Shown: piece by piece, positions 1-6,482 of the stretch
How the letters are laid out: every line of letters begins with the position of its first letter
Position numbering within the stretch: position 1 is the first letter of the stretch
DNA from: Bacillota bacterium
GTDB lineage: Bacteria; Vulcanimicrobiota; JAMDEM01
NCBI GenBank assembly: GCA_023486985.1
Contig: JAMDEM010000196.1
Location: forward strand, 1 to 16,969
Length of the DNA: 16,969 nucleotides
Direction: 5' to 3'
Made by a program: the position numbers and the translations under genes
The notes under the pieces: generated by a model
The model's input: the letters and a program-made list of their open reading frames with translations, nothing else
Database searches by the model: none
What the model was told of the DNA's origin: nothing

Positions 1-787
1 AAGGAGCTGAATAAACGGAAATCTTCTTTAAAGAGCTGGCTTCAACTTTTGAAGTTTCTCTTATGTATTTGACAAGAACAGCAGCGGCTTTAACCGCCTC
101 ATTGGAATCTCCAATGCCAAAGCCTTCCAGGGTGCCGCTCTTGAAATGCTCAAGGAGAATCTTTCTTGATTCCGCCTCATCAGGCACTTCTTCCCACGGC
201 AGGTATGAAGCCTTTGCTCTTTCCAGGGTTTTTTTAAATCCTTCGTCTTCGCCCACATAAGGGTCAAGAAGAACCTCCGCCGGCTGCCATCTTGAAACTT
301 CATCAACAAGATTTCCATTGCCGGTCATTTCAATCTGTGTTGCCCAGAATTCCCCGGTTGATACGTCGGCTACCGCTATTCCATAGCCGTTTCTTCCCGA
401 ACCTATGGACATCAGATAATTGTTTCTTGCCGAATCAAGCATTTCAGGGTCGGAGATGGTCCCTGAAGTAATTATCCTGACAACTTCTCGCTTTACAATG
501 CCTTTTGAAAGTTTTGGATCTTCCACCTGGTCGCAGATTGCCAGCCTGAATCCTTTTGAAATAAGAGCTCTTATATACTGGTCAACGGCATGGTGGGGAA
601 CTCCAGCCATCTGGATTTTTTTGCCTTTGCCGGCATCACGCGAGGTAAGAACTATTTCAAGTTCACGGGAGGCAATTTCAGCATCTTCTCCGTAGGTCTC
701 ATAAAAATCTCCTACTCTATAAAGAAGAATAGAGCCGGGACAGCTCTTTTTAATATCAAAATATTGCCGAAGCATTGGGGTGCTCAT
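1..787 (-). CDS. mutS: DNA mismatch repair protein MutS, N-terminal part (gene runs off the window)
   Basis: MutS is the ATPase clamp that recognises mispairs and starts methyl-independent or MutH-dependent repair. I translated 262 codons without a stop from ATG at 787 to the window edge. The N-terminal mismatch-binding domain is clear: a start MSTPMLRQYFDIK, then RVGDFYETYGEDA with the Phe-x-Glu mismatch-reading motif at F28-Y29-E30, which marks it as MutS1 rather than MutS2. GVPHHAVDQYIRALI follows, and then the connector domain (GYGIAVADVSTGEFWATQ). The lever, clamp and ATPase domains lie outside the window. The start is 6 nt after the response-regulator stop (TGA, six A, ATG). The only SD-like stretch (AAAGGAG) lies inside the preceding gene and is too far away for normal use, so translation is probably coupled to the upstream gene. 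Last gene of the hslV-kinase-regulator-mutS run. Confidence 0.95.
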   Translation of the reverse strand, partial: MSTPMLRQYFDIKKSCPGSILLYRVGDFYETYGEDAEIASRELEIVLTSRDAGKGKKIQMAGVPHHAVDQYIRALISKGFRLAICDQVEDPKLSKGIVKREVVRIITSGTISDPEMLDSARNNYLMSIGSGRNGYGIAVADVSTGEFWATQIEMTGNGNLVDEVSRWQPAEVLLDPYVGEDEGFKKTLERAKASYLPWEEVPDEAESRKILLEHFKSGTLEGFGIGDSNEAVKAAAVLVKYIRETSKVEASSLKKISVYSAP

Positions 788-793
788 TTTTTT

Positions 794-1162
794 TCAGGCA
801 AGCATCTCCTTTATTTTTGAAACAAGATTCTCAGGGTCAAGGGGCTTGGTGATGTATTCATCCACCCCCATAAGGGAAGCACATCTTATATCATCAGTGC
901 TGCCCTTTGCCGTGAGCACAATTACGGGAATGTCCCTGATTTCCGGCTGGTCTTTTAAAAGAAGATAAAACTGAAACCCGTCCATTTCCGGCATCATTAT
1001 ATCCGTTACAATAATATCAGGACGGCTGGTCATTACCTTATCCATGGCTTCCCTGCCGTTTAAAGCTTCCATGACCTTAAATCCTTCAAGTTCAAGATAC
1101 ATTTTGAGGGATTTCCTGACGCTTTCATCGTCTTCCACTATCATTACAATCTTATTATTCAG
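794..1162 (-). CDS. single-domain (CheY-like) response regulator
   Basis: A stand-alone receiver domain that takes phosphate from the partner kinase encoded just upstream. There is no output domain, so it must act by protein contact. With the start used here it has 122 residues. The acidic pocket is E10-D11-D12, the phospho-acceptor is D54 in VTDIMMPEMDG, the switch Thr is T84 in VLTAKG, and the Lys is K106 in ITKPLD. These are the spacings of CheY. The only in-frame ATG (1144) lacks an SD and would cut into the first beta strand (KIVMIVEDD). A CTG at 1162 has AAAGGGGG exactly 8 nt upstream (1171-1178) and restores the strand, so I chose it. The frame is open and in register back to the TAA of the kinase, so a readthrough fusion is the alternative. 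The gene lies 24 nt after the kinase and 6 nt before mutS. Confidence 0.88.
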   Translation of the reverse strand: MNNKIVMIVEDDESVRKSLKMYLELEGFKVMEALNGREAMDKVMTSRPDIIVTDIMMPEMDGFQFYLLLKDQPEIRDIPVIVLTAKGSTDDIRCASLMGVDEYITKPLDPENLVSKIKEMLA

Positions 1163-1170
1163 CGTTTTAT

Positions 1171-1178
1171 CCCCCTTT
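1171..1178 (-). promoter_or_regulatory. ribosome binding site favouring a CTG start for the response regulator
   Basis: On the minus strand AAAGGGGG is followed by an 8-nt spacer and then CTG at 1162. No comparable site precedes the in-frame ATG at 1144. This decides the start proposed for the receiver protein, although CTG starts are rare and this is an inference. Confidence 0.5.
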
Positions 1179-1186
1179 CTGTAAAC

Positions 1187-2323
1187 TTATGAAGGAATGG
1201 TGAATATGAACCGGGAGCCGTTCCCTTCAATATTTTCCGCCCAGATTTTTCCGCCGTGAGTCTCAACAATCTTCTTTACAATAAAAAGACCCACCCCTGA
1301 GCCGTAAGCAAATCTTGCATTTGACATATCAACCCGGTGGAAAAGGTCAAATATTTTTTTAAGATGTTTTGCCGGGATGCCCACCCCCTGGTCCTGAACA
1401 AATATTTCCGCATGACCGTCAGTTTTTTTTGCGCCAATTAAAATTTCTCCGCCGTCAGGGGAATACTTCAAAGCATTGCTAATAAGGTGGCTTACCACAT
1501 ATTCCATCTGTTCCCTGTCTGCCATAATTTCCAGGTTTTCAGAAATTTTCACTGTAAAGCGGTGTTTCGGCGTTTTGCCCTTATAGCTATCCAATATATT
1601 ATTTACAAGAGCCGCAATATTTAAATGCTTGAGGTTAAGCACGAGTTGATTTGACTTAACTCTGGAAGCATATAATAAATCACCTATGCACCTGTCAAGG
1701 CGGTCCGCCGCATTGCTTACGCTCTTGAGAATCTCCTTTACTTTCTCCATTTCAAAATCAGCTTTTGGATGCAGAAGAAGCTGCAGATAGGACTTTATTG
1801 AGGTAAGGGGAGTCTTCAATTCATGGGAAACAGTGCTGATAAGCTCGCTCCTTAAGTCCTCCAGTTCTTTCACTGCCGACATATCCCTGAAAACTATAAC
1901 AGCTCCGGTATATTTTGAAGCGCCGTTTTTCAAAAACCGGCAGTTAAATTCCACAAATCTTTCGTTTTTCTCCCCTGCTCGCAGGCGCAAAAAATATTTA
2001 CAGCTGTTTTCGCCTTTTTTCATGGCATTGTAAAGAAAGCATGCTGCAGGCGTACATACCATTAATCCGCTTTCATTATCAAACCCCGTAAAAACATCAT
2101 GGCACTTTTTACCGACTACTTCCTTTGCCTTCCAACCGGTTATTTTTTCTGCTGCTTCATTAAATGAAGTAATAACAAGGTTTTCATCAAGGCTCATCAC
2201 GCCTTCAGCCATATTCCTTAAAACAGCTTCTTTTGTATCCCTCTCTTTTACAACCTGAGAATAAAGATCCATGATCTTTTCATTCATGTTCTTAAAAGCT
2301 GAGGGAGCTCTTCCGGCGCACAA
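1187..2323 (-). CDS. cytoplasmic PAS-domain sensor histidine kinase
   Basis: Sensor kinase of 378 residues; it autophosphorylates on His and passes phosphate to the regulator encoded next to it. Order of parts: short helical lead (1-35), PAS domain (about 36-150), dimerisation/His domain with H167 in STVSHELKTPLTS, then an ATPase domain. The ATPase has an N box with N283 (SHLISNALKYSPDGG), a G1 box at 311-315 (DQGVG), an F box (IFDLFHR) and a G2 box at 341-345 (GSGVG). There is no membrane segment or signal peptide, so the signal should be internal. The PAS core carries several cysteines (C74, C90, C95, C108, C128), some in a CxxxxC arrangement seen in metal- or redox-binding PAS domains. The start is TTG at 2323, one base after the hslV stop, with GGAGG 9 nt upstream inside the end of hslV. 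An ATG at codon 13 is the alternative start but has no good SD. Confidence 0.92.
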   Translation of the reverse strand: MCAGRAPSAFKNMNEKIMDLYSQVVKERDTKEAVLRNMAEGVMSLDENLVITSFNEAAEKITGWKAKEVVGKKCHDVFTGFDNESGLMVCTPAACFLYNAMKKGENSCKYFLRLRAGEKNERFVEFNCRFLKNGASKYTGAVIVFRDMSAVKELEDLRSELISTVSHELKTPLTSIKSYLQLLLHPKADFEMEKVKEILKSVSNAADRLDRCIGDLLYASRVKSNQLVLNLKHLNIAALVNNILDSYKGKTPKHRFTVKISENLEIMADREQMEYVVSHLISNALKYSPDGGEILIGAKKTDGHAEIFVQDQGVGIPAKHLKKIFDLFHRVDMSNARFAYGSGVGLFIVKKIVETHGGKIWAENIEGNGSRFIFTIPS

Positions 2324-2324
2324 T

Positions 2325-2852
2325 TTAAAGTTCCTCCACCGTTATGTTTTCATTGGTATATATGCAGATAGAAGAGGCAATTTTCATGGATTCCTGAACT
2401 ATTTCCCGGGCTGAAAGATTGGAGAATTTTTTAAGAGCACGGGCGGCGGCAAGGGCATAAGGACCGCCTGAGCCTATGGCGGCTACATCGTCATCGGGTT
2501 CAACTACATCGCCGTTTCCCGAAAGCATGAGAATATGATCTTTATCAGCCACAATCATAAGGGCTTCAAGTTTACGAAGAATTTTGTCGCTGCGCCAGTC
2601 CTTGGCAAGCTCCACCGCGGCTCTTGTAATATTGCCGTGAAACTCCTCAAGTTTCCCTTCAAACTTTTCATAAAGAGTGATGCCGTCGGCAGCAGATCCC
2701 GCAAAGCCTCCGACAACTTTGTCATTGTACATTTTTCTGATTTTTCTTGCGCCGTGCTTGATAACGGTTTTATCAAAAGTAACCTGTCCGTCGCCGGCAA
2801 GGGCAACCTGCCCGTTATGCTTCATGGCAAGAATTGTTGTTGATCTTATCAT
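2325..2852 (-). CDS. hslV: ATP-dependent protease proteolytic subunit HslV (ClpQ/CodW type)
   Basis: Threonine peptidase of the two-ring HslVU protease, the bacterial relative of the proteasome beta subunit. At 175 residues it has the usual length. The short propeptide MIRS precedes the catalytic T5 (TTILAMKH), as in CodW-type proteins where a few residues are removed to expose the Thr. Family blocks follow: AGDGQVTFDKTVIKHGARKIR, GGFAGSAADGITLYEKFEGKL, RAAVELAKDWRSDKILRKLEAL and AIGSGGPYALAAARAL. The start ATG has GAGG 8 nt upstream. HslV needs the unfoldase HslU. Its gene normally follows directly, but here a histidine kinase does, so hslU must be elsewhere or absent. The gene sits 58 nt after topA, which fits the topA-hslV neighbourhood known in several phyla (there often with trmFO and xerC between, missing here). 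Confidence 0.96.
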   Translation of the reverse strand: MIRSTTILAMKHNGQVALAGDGQVTFDKTVIKHGARKIRKMYNDKVVGGFAGSAADGITLYEKFEGKLEEFHGNITRAAVELAKDWRSDKILRKLEALMIVADKDHILMLSGNGDVVEPDDDVAAIGSGGPYALAAARALKKFSNLSAREIVQESMKIASSICIYTNENITVEEL

Positions 2853-2892
2853 GCGTCTACCTCTTAATGTTATTTTAACACATACCCTTCGT

Positions 2893-2922
2893 CCCCTTTG
2901 TTAAGAGGGATTAGGGGGATTC
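2893..2922. repeat. C-rich dispersed-repeat remnant at the topA/hslV junction
   Basis: Read on the minus strand this is GAATCCCCCTAATCCCTC followed by TTAACAAAGGGG. It has the look of the short C-rich palindromic repeats scattered between genes of many environmental bacteria, and it shares its first 10 bases (GAATCCCCCT versus GAATCCCCCC) with the copy at 12936-12957. It can fold weakly (2894-2899 with 2904-2909). It supplies the last codons and the stop of topA. It is not a convincing terminator because there is no T tract. Confidence 0.45.
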
Positions 2923-5010
2923 TGGATTATTTACTTCGCTGTTGACTGCCTTACAGTCCTTGTCTATGCAGTGCATAAAAGTTTTCCCATTTTTTGTTGA
3001 CCTCAGTACCATTACCTTGCCGCACCTTGTGCATCTCTTATCGGTAGGCCTGTACCAGCTTACAAACTTGCAATCCGGATAGCGGCTGCATCCATAGAAT
3101 ACTCCCTTGCGGCTGCGCCGCTGAACAACTTTGCCGGTGCATCCTTCCTCGGGGCATTTCAACCCTATGCCCCGATTGTTGAGACGATTAGTCTTGCATT
3201 CCGGATAACCAGTGCAGGCAAGAAAAGTTCCAAAACGGCCCCGCTTTATTGCCATTTGCTTCCCGCAGGTGGGACAGACTTCATCCGAAAGCTCCGGTTC
3301 AATGACTATCTTGCTGATGGCATCCTGCGCCGTAACAAGTGATTCCTTAAAGGGTTTATAAAAATCATTTAAAACCTTTACCCATTCCATGGTGCCTTCT
3401 TCGATCTTATCAAGCTCTCCCTCAACTTCCGCTGTAAAATCAACATTTACAATTGTGGGAAAATTCTTAATAAGAAGGTCTGTAACTATTCCTCCAATTT
3501 TGGTCGGGTGGAACCTTTTTTCCAGCAGTTCTGCATAGCCTCTTTTTTGAATCGTCTCAACAATCGGGGCATAGGTGCTGGGTCTTCCAATCCCTTTTTC
3601 TTCAAGTGTCTTTATAAGTGAGGCTTCAGTATAACGGGGAGGCGGCTGGGTGAAATGCTGTTTATCTTTTAACTCAAGAAGATTCAAAAGCTCGTCCGGC
3701 ACAAGAGGCGGAAGCTTTTTCTCTTCTCCGTTTTCGCCGTTATCTTCCTTGCTTTCCACATATACGGCGGTATAGCCGGGAAATTTTACGGTAGTTCCCT
3801 GAGCACGCAAAAGATAGCCATCAGCCGAAATATCGGCAATTTCCACATCCATGATGCAGGACGCCATCTGGCTTGCAAGAAATCTTTCCCAGATAAGCTT
3901 ATATAACCTGAACTGGTCCCTGGAAAGATAACCCTTGATGCTTTCCGGGTCCCTGTATATTGAAGTCGGCCTTACAGCTTCGTGAGCTTCCTGCGCTCCC
4001 GGCTTTGCCTTATACTGGCGGATTGGTCCCTCAAAAGCTTCCCCGAATTTCTGCTTGATGAATTTCAGGGTTTCAGCTCTTGCTATATCGGAAATTCTTG
4101 GAGAATCGGTTCTCATATAAGTGATAAGACCGACTGTACCCTCGGAGCCTATATCGAGGCCCTCGTAAAGCTGCTGGGCTATCATCATGGTCCTGTATAC
4201 TCTAAAACCAAGCTTCCTTGAAGCCTCCTGCTGAAGACTGCTGGTTATAAAAGGCGGAGACGGGTTCTTCCTCTGCTCTTTCCTCGTAACATCCTTTACT
4301 TTAAAATATGACTTTTTAAGTTCTTCAAGAATTTTTGATGCCTCATCTTCGTTGGATATTTTTATCTTTTCGCTGTCTTTCTGAACCAACGATGCCTCAA
4401 ATGGGAAATCCCCTTCATGTTTGGAAAGAACTGCATCAATACTCCAGTATTCCTCCGGCTGGAAATCCTGAATTTCTTTTTCTCTTTCCACAATAAGTCT
4501 TACCGCTACCGACTGAACTCTTCCAGCGCTTAACCCGCCTGAAATCTTCTTCCAGAGAAGAGGGCTTAATTCATAGCCCAGTAGCCTGTCAAGAATTCTC
4601 CTTGTCTGCTGAGCCTTTACCCTGTCCATGTCAATTTTAGAAGGATTAGAGAGAGCTTTCTCAAGAGCAGGTTTAGTAATTTCATGAAGCTCTATTCTTG
4701 AAACATCATTTTTATTAAGCACTTCCGAAAGATGCCAGGCGATTGCCTCCCCCTCCCTGTCCGGGTCAGGGGCAAGATATACATTTTTGTGCTTCGCAGC
4801 ACTTTCTTTAAGCTCCTTTATGATTGAAGCCTTCCCTCTTATTACAAGATATCTCGGCTCAAAATTGTTTTCAATATCAACGCCCATGGTGCTTTTTGGA
4901 AGATCCCTTATATGCCCCAGGGAAGCCTTCACCACATACTTGTTGCTGACAAATTTCTGAATTGTTCTTGCCTTTGCTGGAGACTCAACGATAATAAGAC
5001 CCTTTGACAA
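2911..5010 (-). CDS. topA: DNA topoisomerase I
   Basis: Type IA topoisomerase that relaxes negative supercoils through a transient 5'-phosphotyrosine link. The protein is 699 residues with the start used here. Toprim domain: LIIVESPAKARTI at 5-17 and DPDREGE with the metal-binding D82, D84, E86. Catalytic Tyr: Y298 in GLITYMRTDSPRIS. SAGRVQSVAVRLIVEREKEI and the GIGRPSTYAPIVETIQKRGY block are present. The C-terminus (about 579-692) carries three four-Cys zinc ribbons: CPTC...CTGYPEC, CPEEGC...CSRYPDC and CTRC...CIDKDC. I chose TTG at 5010: it gives the family start MSKGLIIVESPAKA, has GGG 7 nt upstream, and lies 4 nt after the dprA stop. The longer ATG at 5061 would add 17 residues inside dprA with no family match. 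The last residues (ESP) and the stop come from a C-rich repeat. Confidence 0.97.
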   Translation of the reverse strand: MSKGLIIVESPAKARTIQKFVSNKYVVKASLGHIRDLPKSTMGVDIENNFEPRYLVIRGKASIIKELKESAAKHKNVYLAPDPDREGEAIAWHLSEVLNKNDVSRIELHEITKPALEKALSNPSKIDMDRVKAQQTRRILDRLLGYELSPLLWKKISGGLSAGRVQSVAVRLIVEREKEIQDFQPEEYWSIDAVLSKHEGDFPFEASLVQKDSEKIKISNEDEASKILEELKKSYFKVKDVTRKEQRKNPSPPFITSSLQQEASRKLGFRVYRTMMIAQQLYEGLDIGSEGTVGLITYMRTDSPRISDIARAETLKFIKQKFGEAFEGPIRQYKAKPGAQEAHEAVRPTSIYRDPESIKGYLSRDQFRLYKLIWERFLASQMASCIMDVEIADISADGYLLRAQGTTVKFPGYTAVYVESKEDNGENGEEKKLPPLVPDELLNLLELKDKQHFTQPPPRYTEASLIKTLEEKGIGRPSTYAPIVETIQKRGYAELLEKRFHPTKIGGIVTDLLIKNFPTIVNVDFTAEVEGELDKIEEGTMEWVKVLNDFYKPFKESLVTAQDAISKIVIEPELSDEVCPTCGKQMAIKRGRFGTFLACTGYPECKTNRLNNRGIGLKCPEEGCTGKVVQRRSRKGVFYGCSRYPDCKFVSWYRPTDKRCTRCGKVMVLRSTKNGKTFMHCIDKDCKAVNSEVNNPESP

Positions 5011-5014
5011 GTGA

Positions 5015-6094
5015 TCACCCTTTCCTGATATAAATATTTCCCGGCATCCTTGATACTGCACCTTTTGTTTCCAGTATCAGAAGTTTGCTTGATACAATCC
5101 TTGCAGGAAGCTTTATTTCTTCGATAATTTCTTCTATTATACACCCTTCCGGTTTTATGGCTTTAACTATTCTTTCTTCTTCTCCGTCAAGAAACAGCAT
5201 TTTTACCTGCTCAGGCGGTGCGGCTTTCAATCCGAATTCTTCAAGGATGTCTTCAACAGTTTCTACAAGCTTGGCGCCTTCTTTTATAAGCTTGTTTGTG
5301 CCTTTACTGGTATTGCTTATTATATTTCCAGGCACGGCAAAAACCTCTCTTCCCTCCTGAAGAGCCAGGTCTGCCGTTATAAGAGAACCGCTCTTCTCAC
5401 CTGCCTCAATCACCACCGTGCCCATAGTCATGCCGCTTATTATCCTGTTCCTTACAGGAAAATGCCACGGGTCCGGCTGTGACCCCAGAGGATACTCCGA
5501 AACAACTGCGCCGTGCTCCTCAATATCTTTCGCTAACTTTTTGTTTTCAGGAGGATAAATTATATCCAGTCCGCTTCCCAGCACCGCCACAGTTCTTCCA
5601 TTCTTTTGAAGAGCGCCCCTATGGGCATGAGAATCAACTCCTCTTGCCAGCCCGCTTACCACCGTAAAACCCGCTGCTGACAATTCACCGGCAAGAACTT
5701 CTGACGCCATCCTTCCATAAGCTGTAGCGCGTCTTGCTCCCACAACGGCGATCGAAAGCTCATCCCGCGGGATAAATTCTCCCTTTATATGAAGAAGAAT
5801 CGGAGGGTCAAAAATGTTCTTTAAACGAGCAGGATAACCTTCATCTTTTATGGTTAATACCTTTACATTTTCCCTTTCTGCCCTCTCAAGCTCTCCGTCC
5901 GGATCTATTCCTTCCCTGCCTCTAATTATTTTATTCAGCAAAAAACCATTGGCGGCTCCGGAAAGGTCGTTTCTTTTTGCCTTCCAGAGCGCTTCTGCCG
6001 AGCCGAAGAATTCCACAAGAGTCAAAAAATTCCTTGTGGCACTTCCCAGCAGCCTGTTAAGGGCAAGCCAGTAAGCTGTTTCATGGTTATTCAT
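5015..6094 (-). CDS. dprA: DNA-processing protein DprA (Smf)
   Basis: DprA binds incoming single-stranded DNA during natural transformation and loads RecA. It is also kept in many species not known to be competent. The 359-residue protein has the full layout: an N-terminal helical SAM-like part (1-65), a Rossmann-type core beginning at SIAVVGARRATAYG (114-127) with SGLARGVDSHAHRGAL (147-162), GSGLDIIYPPEN, YPLGSQPDPWHFPVRNRIISG and EAGEKSGSLITADLALQEGR, and a C-terminal winged helix (about 305-359, GCIIEEIIEEIKLPARIVSSKL) of the kind found in longer DprA proteins. The start ATG at 6094 follows the FHA stop by a single base (TAG C ATG) and has AGGA about 10 nt upstream. The stop lies 4 nt before the topA start, so dprA and topA are one transcript, a common pairing in bacteria. 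Confidence 0.96.
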   Translation of the reverse strand: MNNHETAYWLALNRLLGSATRNFLTLVEFFGSAEALWKAKRNDLSGAANGFLLNKIIRGREGIDPDGELERAERENVKVLTIKDEGYPARLKNIFDPPILLHIKGEFIPRDELSIAVVGARRATAYGRMASEVLAGELSAAGFTVVSGLARGVDSHAHRGALQKNGRTVAVLGSGLDIIYPPENKKLAKDIEEHGAVVSEYPLGSQPDPWHFPVRNRIISGMTMGTVVIEAGEKSGSLITADLALQEGREVFAVPGNIISNTSKGTNKLIKEGAKLVETVEDILEEFGLKAAPPEQVKMLFLDGEEERIVKAIKPEGCIIEEIIEEIKLPARIVSSKLLILETKGAVSRMPGNIYIRKG

Positions 6095-6095
6095 G

Positions 6096-6467
6096 CTATT
6101 TTATCCTGAATGCAGTTTCACCGATTACTACTGTATCGCCTTTGTTAAGCACAACTTTCTTGGATATCCGGTGCTGGTTAACCCAGGTTCCGTTAGTGCT
6201 TCCTGCATCTTCAATCCAGTGTTGTCCGTCTTCGAATATAATTCTTGCATGAATCTTAGAAACTGCAAGATCGTCAGGTAATTTTAAATTTCCCGATTCT
6301 CTTCCAATCTCTAATGTTTTATCTGAAAGTTTTACTTTTATCTTACCGTCATCTGAAGCAAATGCAGCCTCCCAGGGTAAAGCTGGTTTTGAAGCTGGCG
6401 GAGCAGAAATCTGCGGCGGTTCAGCAACTGCCTGAAACGCTGCCGGCTGGGCTTCCGCCTCCTGAAT
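6096..6467 (-). CDS. small FHA-domain protein, apparently starting at ATT
   Basis: FHA domains bind phosphothreonine peptides. This 123-residue protein has a Pro/Ala-rich lead (1-37) and then one FHA domain with all its hallmarks: G55-R56 (EIGRESG), S70-x-x-H73 (VSKIHARI) and N92-G93 in AGSTNGTWVN, ending VVIGETAFRIK. The frame contains no ATG, GTG or TTG ahead of the domain. The perfect SD AGGAGG (6476-6481) lies 8 nt before ATT at 6467 and 5 nt before ATC at 6470, so a rare ATT or ATC start, as in infC, is the simplest reading. The frame is open from the TGA of the upstream TPR gene, so UGA readthrough giving a TPR-FHA fusion is possible. So is a one-base indel that hides an ATG at 6486 (ATGA overlap with that stop). 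It ends one base before dprA. Standard gene callers would miss or truncate it. Confidence 0.82.
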   Translation of the reverse strand: MQEAEAQPAAFQAVAEPPQISAPPASKPALPWEAAFASDDGKIKVKLSDKTLEIGRESGNLKLPDDLAVSKIHARIIFEDGQHWIEDAGSTNGTWVNQHRISKKVVLNKGDTVVIGETAFRIK

Positions 6468-6475
6468 GATTCCTT

Positions 6476-6481
6476 CCTCCT
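6476..6481 (-). promoter_or_regulatory. perfect Shine-Dalgarno AGGAGG for the FHA gene
   Basis: AGGAGG on the minus strand lies directly after the TGA of the TPR gene and 8 nt before ATT (6467). This is ideal spacing for initiation and the main argument that the FHA ORF has its own non-standard start rather than being made only by readthrough. Confidence 0.65.
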
Positions 6482-6482
6482 T

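Noticed and set aside
5011..5061. Longer topA start at ATG 5061
   Set aside because: It adds 17 residues unlike any TopA start, overlaps dprA by 47 nt and has no SD. TTG 5010 fits both family and spacing.
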